Assembly (NCBI RefSeq): GCF_000828085.3
Contig: NZ_JXCA02000002.1
Span: 193,616 to 257,615, forward strand
Direction of reading: 5' to 3'
DNA length: 64,000 nucleotides
Origin: Scytonema tolypothrichoides VB-61278
Lineage (GTDB): Bacteria; Cyanobacteriota; Cyanobacteriia; Cyanobacteriales; Nostocaceae
Below are positions 61,581-64,000 of the stretch, piece after piece. The position numbers and the translations under genes were made by a program. How positions within the stretch are numbered: the first letter of the stretch is position 1; the number at the start of each line of letters is the position of its first letter. The notes under the pieces are model-generated. The model was not told the origin of the DNA and ran no database searches. It was given only the letters and a program-made list of their open reading frames with translations.

Positions 61581-62247
61581 TATGTTTCTCCTGTCAACAA
61601 CTTCAGGTCAATTAAACAACGTAGCTTTCGCCTGATTCTTTTTACGCTTTGCCTCTCGTGGAGGACAGTGCTTCATGTACAAAATGCCTCAGTTTGTGGA
61701 GTGTCCTTTGCCGTTTGTTTTGGGTTTGTTTTTCACCGAAGCTCCCAATAGGGTATGGTGTAGGGGCGCAAGGCTTTGCACCTCTAGATTTGTAGGGGCG
61801 CAAAGCCTCGCCCCCGTACTGGTGTAAGGTAAGAAGGTGATTTGAACACCTGTGTCCATGAAGATTTGGTTTTAGTCTTGTGAATTGGTTCATGAAGAAA
61901 AACAACGAGATTCTTTATTTCATACTCTGAGTTCACGTCTTTGGGGTTTTCCTACCTCATACCACCAACACTTCAAGTGGAGGGACTTTAGCAGGTGTTG
62001 ACAAACTTTTTTCTGAGGCTAGCCAGATGCATCCGAAGAAGTTGTTAACTCGGTTCAGTTTAATAAGTTAAATGTAGATGTGACAATATTTAAACATAAA
62101 TTAAGTAATTAGAAAAACTTGTGTTGACACGGAAAACTCAATACTTCCGGTACTTTGAGACACAATTGATGATGTTGATTTGTCTGTGACACAACATCGT
62201 TTTCAAATCATCCAATTTTAGATTAGTGTCCTCCAATACGAAATACT
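61581..62247. other. Intergenic region with palindromic repeats
   Basis: 667 bases between the divergent cphB and trmD. It contains two copies of the GTAGGGGCGCAA repeat (61760-61808), also present in full palindromic form as GGGCGCAAGGCCTTGCGCCC at about 62995-63014. The AT-rich sequence from 62050 to 62220 holds the trmD promoter. No small gene was found. Confidence 0.55.
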
Positions 62248-62985
62248 GTGCGCTTTGATATAGTTACGCTGTTTCCTGACTGTTTTACCTCTGTTCTCAC
62301 TACCGGGCTGATAGGTAAGGCTCTAGCAAAGCAGATTGCCCAAGTGCATTTGATTAATCCACGAGACTTTACCACTGACAAGCACCGGAAAGTTGATGAT
62401 GAACCTTACGGCGGTGGCGTGGGGATGCTGATGAAGCCAGAACCTATCTTTGCTGCTGTAGAGTCGCTGCCTAAGTTTCATCGACAAGAGGTTATTCTCA
62501 TGAGTCCTCAAGGTCAAACGATGAATCAGCCACTGTTACGAGAATTGGCAACGAATTATGACCAATTGGTAGTGATTTGTGGTCATTACGAAGGAGTGGA
62601 TGAGCGGGTATTGCATTTAGTTGACCGCGAGGTCTCTTTGGGCGATTTTATTCTGACTGGTGGAGAAATTCCAGCAATGGCATTAATGAATGGTATTGTA
62701 CGCCTCTTACCGGGAACAGTGGGAAAAGTTGAGTCCTTAACGGCAGAAAGCTTTGAAGAGGGATTGTTGGACTATCCCCAGTATACCCGTCCTGCAGTGT
62801 TTCGTGGCTGGAAGGTTCCTGAAGTCTTGCTTTCAGGAAATCATGCTGCAATTTCTAAGTGGCGCTATGAACAACAAATCACCAGAACACGCCTGCGCCG
62901 TCCTGATTTGTTCAAATGTTGGCAAGAGAAGCATAGGGAGCATAGGGAGCAGGGGAGCAGGGGAGCAGGGGAGAATAATTTTTGA
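62248..62985 (+). CDS. trmD: tRNA (guanine37-N1)-methyltransferase TrmD
   Basis: A 245-residue SPOUT methyltransferase that methylates G37 next to the anticodon and prevents frameshifting. The trefoil-knot motifs are visible: PYGGGVGMLMKPEP, VVICGHYEGVDERV and FILTGGEIPAMALMNGIVRLLPG. The start is a GTG. The normal fold ends near RRPDLFKCW (about residue 226); the last 18 residues (KHREHREQGSRGAGENNF) come from a heptamer tandem repeat that has entered the 3' end, replacing or extending the natural end. Confidence 0.95.
   Translation: MRFDIVTLFPDCFTSVLTTGLIGKALAKQIAQVHLINPRDFTTDKHRKVDDEPYGGGVGMLMKPEPIFAAVESLPKFHRQEVILMSPQGQTMNQPLLRELATNYDQLVVICGHYEGVDERVLHLVDREVSLGDFILTGGEIPAMALMNGIVRLLPGTVGKVESLTAESFEEGLLDYPQYTRPAVFRGWKVPEVLLSGNHAAISKWRYEQQITRTRLRRPDLFKCWQEKHREHREQGSRGAGENNF
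62936..62974. repeat. Heptamer tandem repeat at the trmD 3' end
   Basis: GGGAGCATA changes to repeated GGGAGCAG(G) units over about 39 bases inside the trmD frame. This is an STRR-type sequence; its read-through gives the Arg/Glu/Gly-rich end of TrmD. Confidence 0.8.
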
Positions 62986-63042
62986 CTCTTGTGCGGGCGC
63001 AAGGCCTTGCGCCCCTACTCTTGACTCTTGACTTGTGAGTAC

Positions 63043-63084
63043 TAACTAATGACTAATGACTAGTGACTAATGACTAATGACTAA
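63043..63084. repeat. Tandem repeat (ACTAATG)n before ispF
   Basis: Consecutive ACTAATG units (a few with GTG instead of ATG) end 4 bases before the ispF ATG. This is an STRR heptamer array typical of filamentous cyanobacteria. Confidence 0.85.
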
Positions 63085-63087
63085 AAT

Positions 63088-63582
63088 ATGAATATTCGCA
63101 TTGGTAACGGCTACGATATCCACCGCTTGGTGAGCGATCGCCCCCTCATTCTAGGCGGAGTCAACATACCCCACTCCCTAGGTTTGCTAGGACACAGCGA
63201 TGCTGATGTTCTGACACACGCGATTATGGATGCTATGCTAGGGGCGCTTTCTTTGGGAGATATTGGACATTATTTTCCTCCCTCAGATCCTCAATGGGCG
63301 GGGGCAGATAGTTTGGTACTGTTAAGTAAAGTTCATCAACTGGTTCGCCAACATGGTTGGCAAATAGGTAATGTTGACTCGGTGGTTGTGGCGGAACGTC
63401 CGAAATTGAAACCCCATATTGAGAAGATGCGGGAAACAATAGCGAAAGTTTTGCAAGTACAGCCAAATCAAGTTGGTGTTAAAGCGACTACCAATGAAAA
63501 ACTTGGTCCTACTGGACGTGAAGAAGGTATTTGTGCGTACGCTGTTGTCTTGCTTGAAAAGTTGGAAGATTCTACTTCTTGA
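63088..63582 (+). CDS. ispF: 2-C-methyl-D-erythritol 2,4-cyclodiphosphate synthase
   Basis: A 164-residue enzyme of the MEP pathway to isoprenoids. The metal site residues are in GYDIHRLV (Asp8, His10) and the His of [30 protein letters not shown] and [19 protein letters not shown] type blocks complete the family signature. It is preceded by a run of GACTAATGACTA repeat units that ends shortly before the ATG, so its upstream region is repeat-derived. Confidence 0.95.
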   Translation: MNIRIGNGYDIHRLVSDRPLILGGVNIPHSLGLLGHSDADVLTHAIMDAMLGALSLGDIGHYFPPSDPQWAGADSLVLLSKVHQLVRQHGWQIGNVDSVVVAERPKLKPHIEKMRETIAKVLQVQPNQVGVKATTNEKLGPTGREEGICAYAVVLLEKLEDSTS

Positions 63583-63739
63583 ATGAATTTGAACAAGACT
63601 GGGGGTGTAGGGGCACAAAGCTAAAATATAGCGCTTCTCGGTTGCGTGCAATACACGGGTGTAATGAAAGTGCATGCTACGTCTCTACATTATTCGTGGT
63701 GGTGTATGTGATTCAAATGAGAACCGCTATATATAAAAT

Positions 63740-63784
63740 CATACATTTTCTCCTACACCCCTACACCCCTACACCCCTACATCC
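63740..63784. repeat. Tandem heptamer repeat (CCCCTACA)n
   Basis: CTACACCCCTACACCCCTACACCCCTACAT, an STRR-type array, ends next to the stop of the HEAT-repeat gene. Confidence 0.85.
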
Positions 63785-64000
63785 TCACTCACTTGTGACC
63801 AAATCCCACAGCAGATCAATCCCATTTCCAACATATTTTGAATCTTGGTGCAACTCAATCCATTGGGCAACAGCAGTGGCTAAACTAGGAGTTTTTTTGC
63901 CTAACTTGCCCAAGGCATCGGCGGCGGTGTAACGGACACCTTCGTCCTCATGTTTGAGCAACAGAAGCAGCCCTTGCAGCACAAAATCTGAGCTATTGCC
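63785..64000 (-). CDS. HEAT-repeat protein, 5' part beyond window
   Basis: The minus-strand frame is open to the window end, so at least 71 residues of the C-terminus are present. A HEAT repeat is visible with DEGVRYTAADALGKLGKKTPSLATAVAQWIEL, then a C-terminal helix ending in LLWDLVTSE. Full length, domain context and function cannot be judged. HEAT proteins in cyanobacteria include phycobilin lyase-like subunits and regulators. Confidence 0.7.
   Translation of the reverse strand, partial: GNSSDFVLQGLLLLLKHEDEGVRYTAADALGKLGKKTPSLATAVAQWIELHQDSKYVGNGIDLLWDLVTSE

Noticed and set aside
61642..61905. 87-codon minus-strand frame upstream of cphB
   Set aside because: Composed largely of the GTAGGGGCGCAA repeat and a G+C-rich patch; no family match and no ribosome-binding site.
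54470..63784. Heptamer arrays as CRISPR repeats
   Set aside because: Units of 7-9 bases without spacers of uniform length, no cas genes nearby; they are STRR-type tandem repeats.
1..64000. tRNA and rRNA genes
   Set aside because: I looked for T-loop GTTCGAATCC-type sequences and their complements in all gaps and found none that folded into a cloverleaf by eye.

Overview
The window looks like chromosome of a filamentous, probably heterocyst-forming cyanobacterium (Nostocales). Direct evidence is photosystem II genes (psb27, psbY), cyanophycin genes (cphA, cphB), a phytochrome histidine kinase, many GCGATCGC (HIP1) octamers, and abundant short tandem heptamer repeats and small palindromic elements of the kind typical of Nostocales. 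No rRNA, tRNA or CRISPR array was seen. The genus cannot be fixed from the sequence alone.

Layout. 1-5.4 kb: the end of a periplasmic sulfate-binding protein gene, then two paralogous small exported proteins, one beside a CadD-type and one beside a TerC-type membrane transporter. 5.7-6.7 kb: an intact IS5-family insertion sequence. 7.0-12.8 kb: a phosphate-response block (response regulator, sensor kinase, PhoU) followed by a Tat-exported PhoX-type phosphatase with a candidate Pho box. 13.3-17.8 kb: a Crp-type regulator, an SLH-porin and small conserved proteins. 17.7-22.3 kb: three minus-strand membrane glycosyltransferase-type genes. 23.0-28.5 kb: cofH, psb27, a GHL10 hydrolase, a Uma2 nuclease and methionine aminopeptidase. 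28.9-31.2 kb: an F420-reductase-like gene and an SDR gene, with a divergent HxlR-receiver fusion regulator. 31.3-35.8 kb: a phytochrome kinase, its CheY-like partner and a Ser/Thr kinase. 35.9-37.5 kb: cbiT and cdsA.

37.9-43.4 kb: an HTH-NACHT protein with a divergently transcribed two-helix membrane protein, wedged against pilMNO where pilQ is commonly found. This is the best candidate for a little-described (possibly defence) module. 43.5-49.3 kb: an orphan sugar-binding lipoprotein, two MITE-like elements, hisC, two double-glycine-leader peptide genes that share a duplicated 63-bp downstream block, folC and psbY. 49.6-57.7 kb: a gamma carbonic anhydrase homologue, TIGR02652 and VOC proteins, an M16 peptidase, a receiver-kinase protein whose H-box His is Tyr, a NYN-domain protein and tatA. 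57.8-64 kb: cphA and cphB, then trmD, ispF and a HEAT-repeat gene cut by the window end.

Short repeats are unusually active here. They occur between genes as palindromes with terminal inverted repeats, and also inside reading frames: trmD 3' end, the glycosyltransferase N-terminus, folC, and the receiver domain of the HxlR fusion. Several genes carry the phosphate theme together: regulator, kinase, PhoU, secreted phosphatase, and a Tat translocase subunit of the pathway that would export it.
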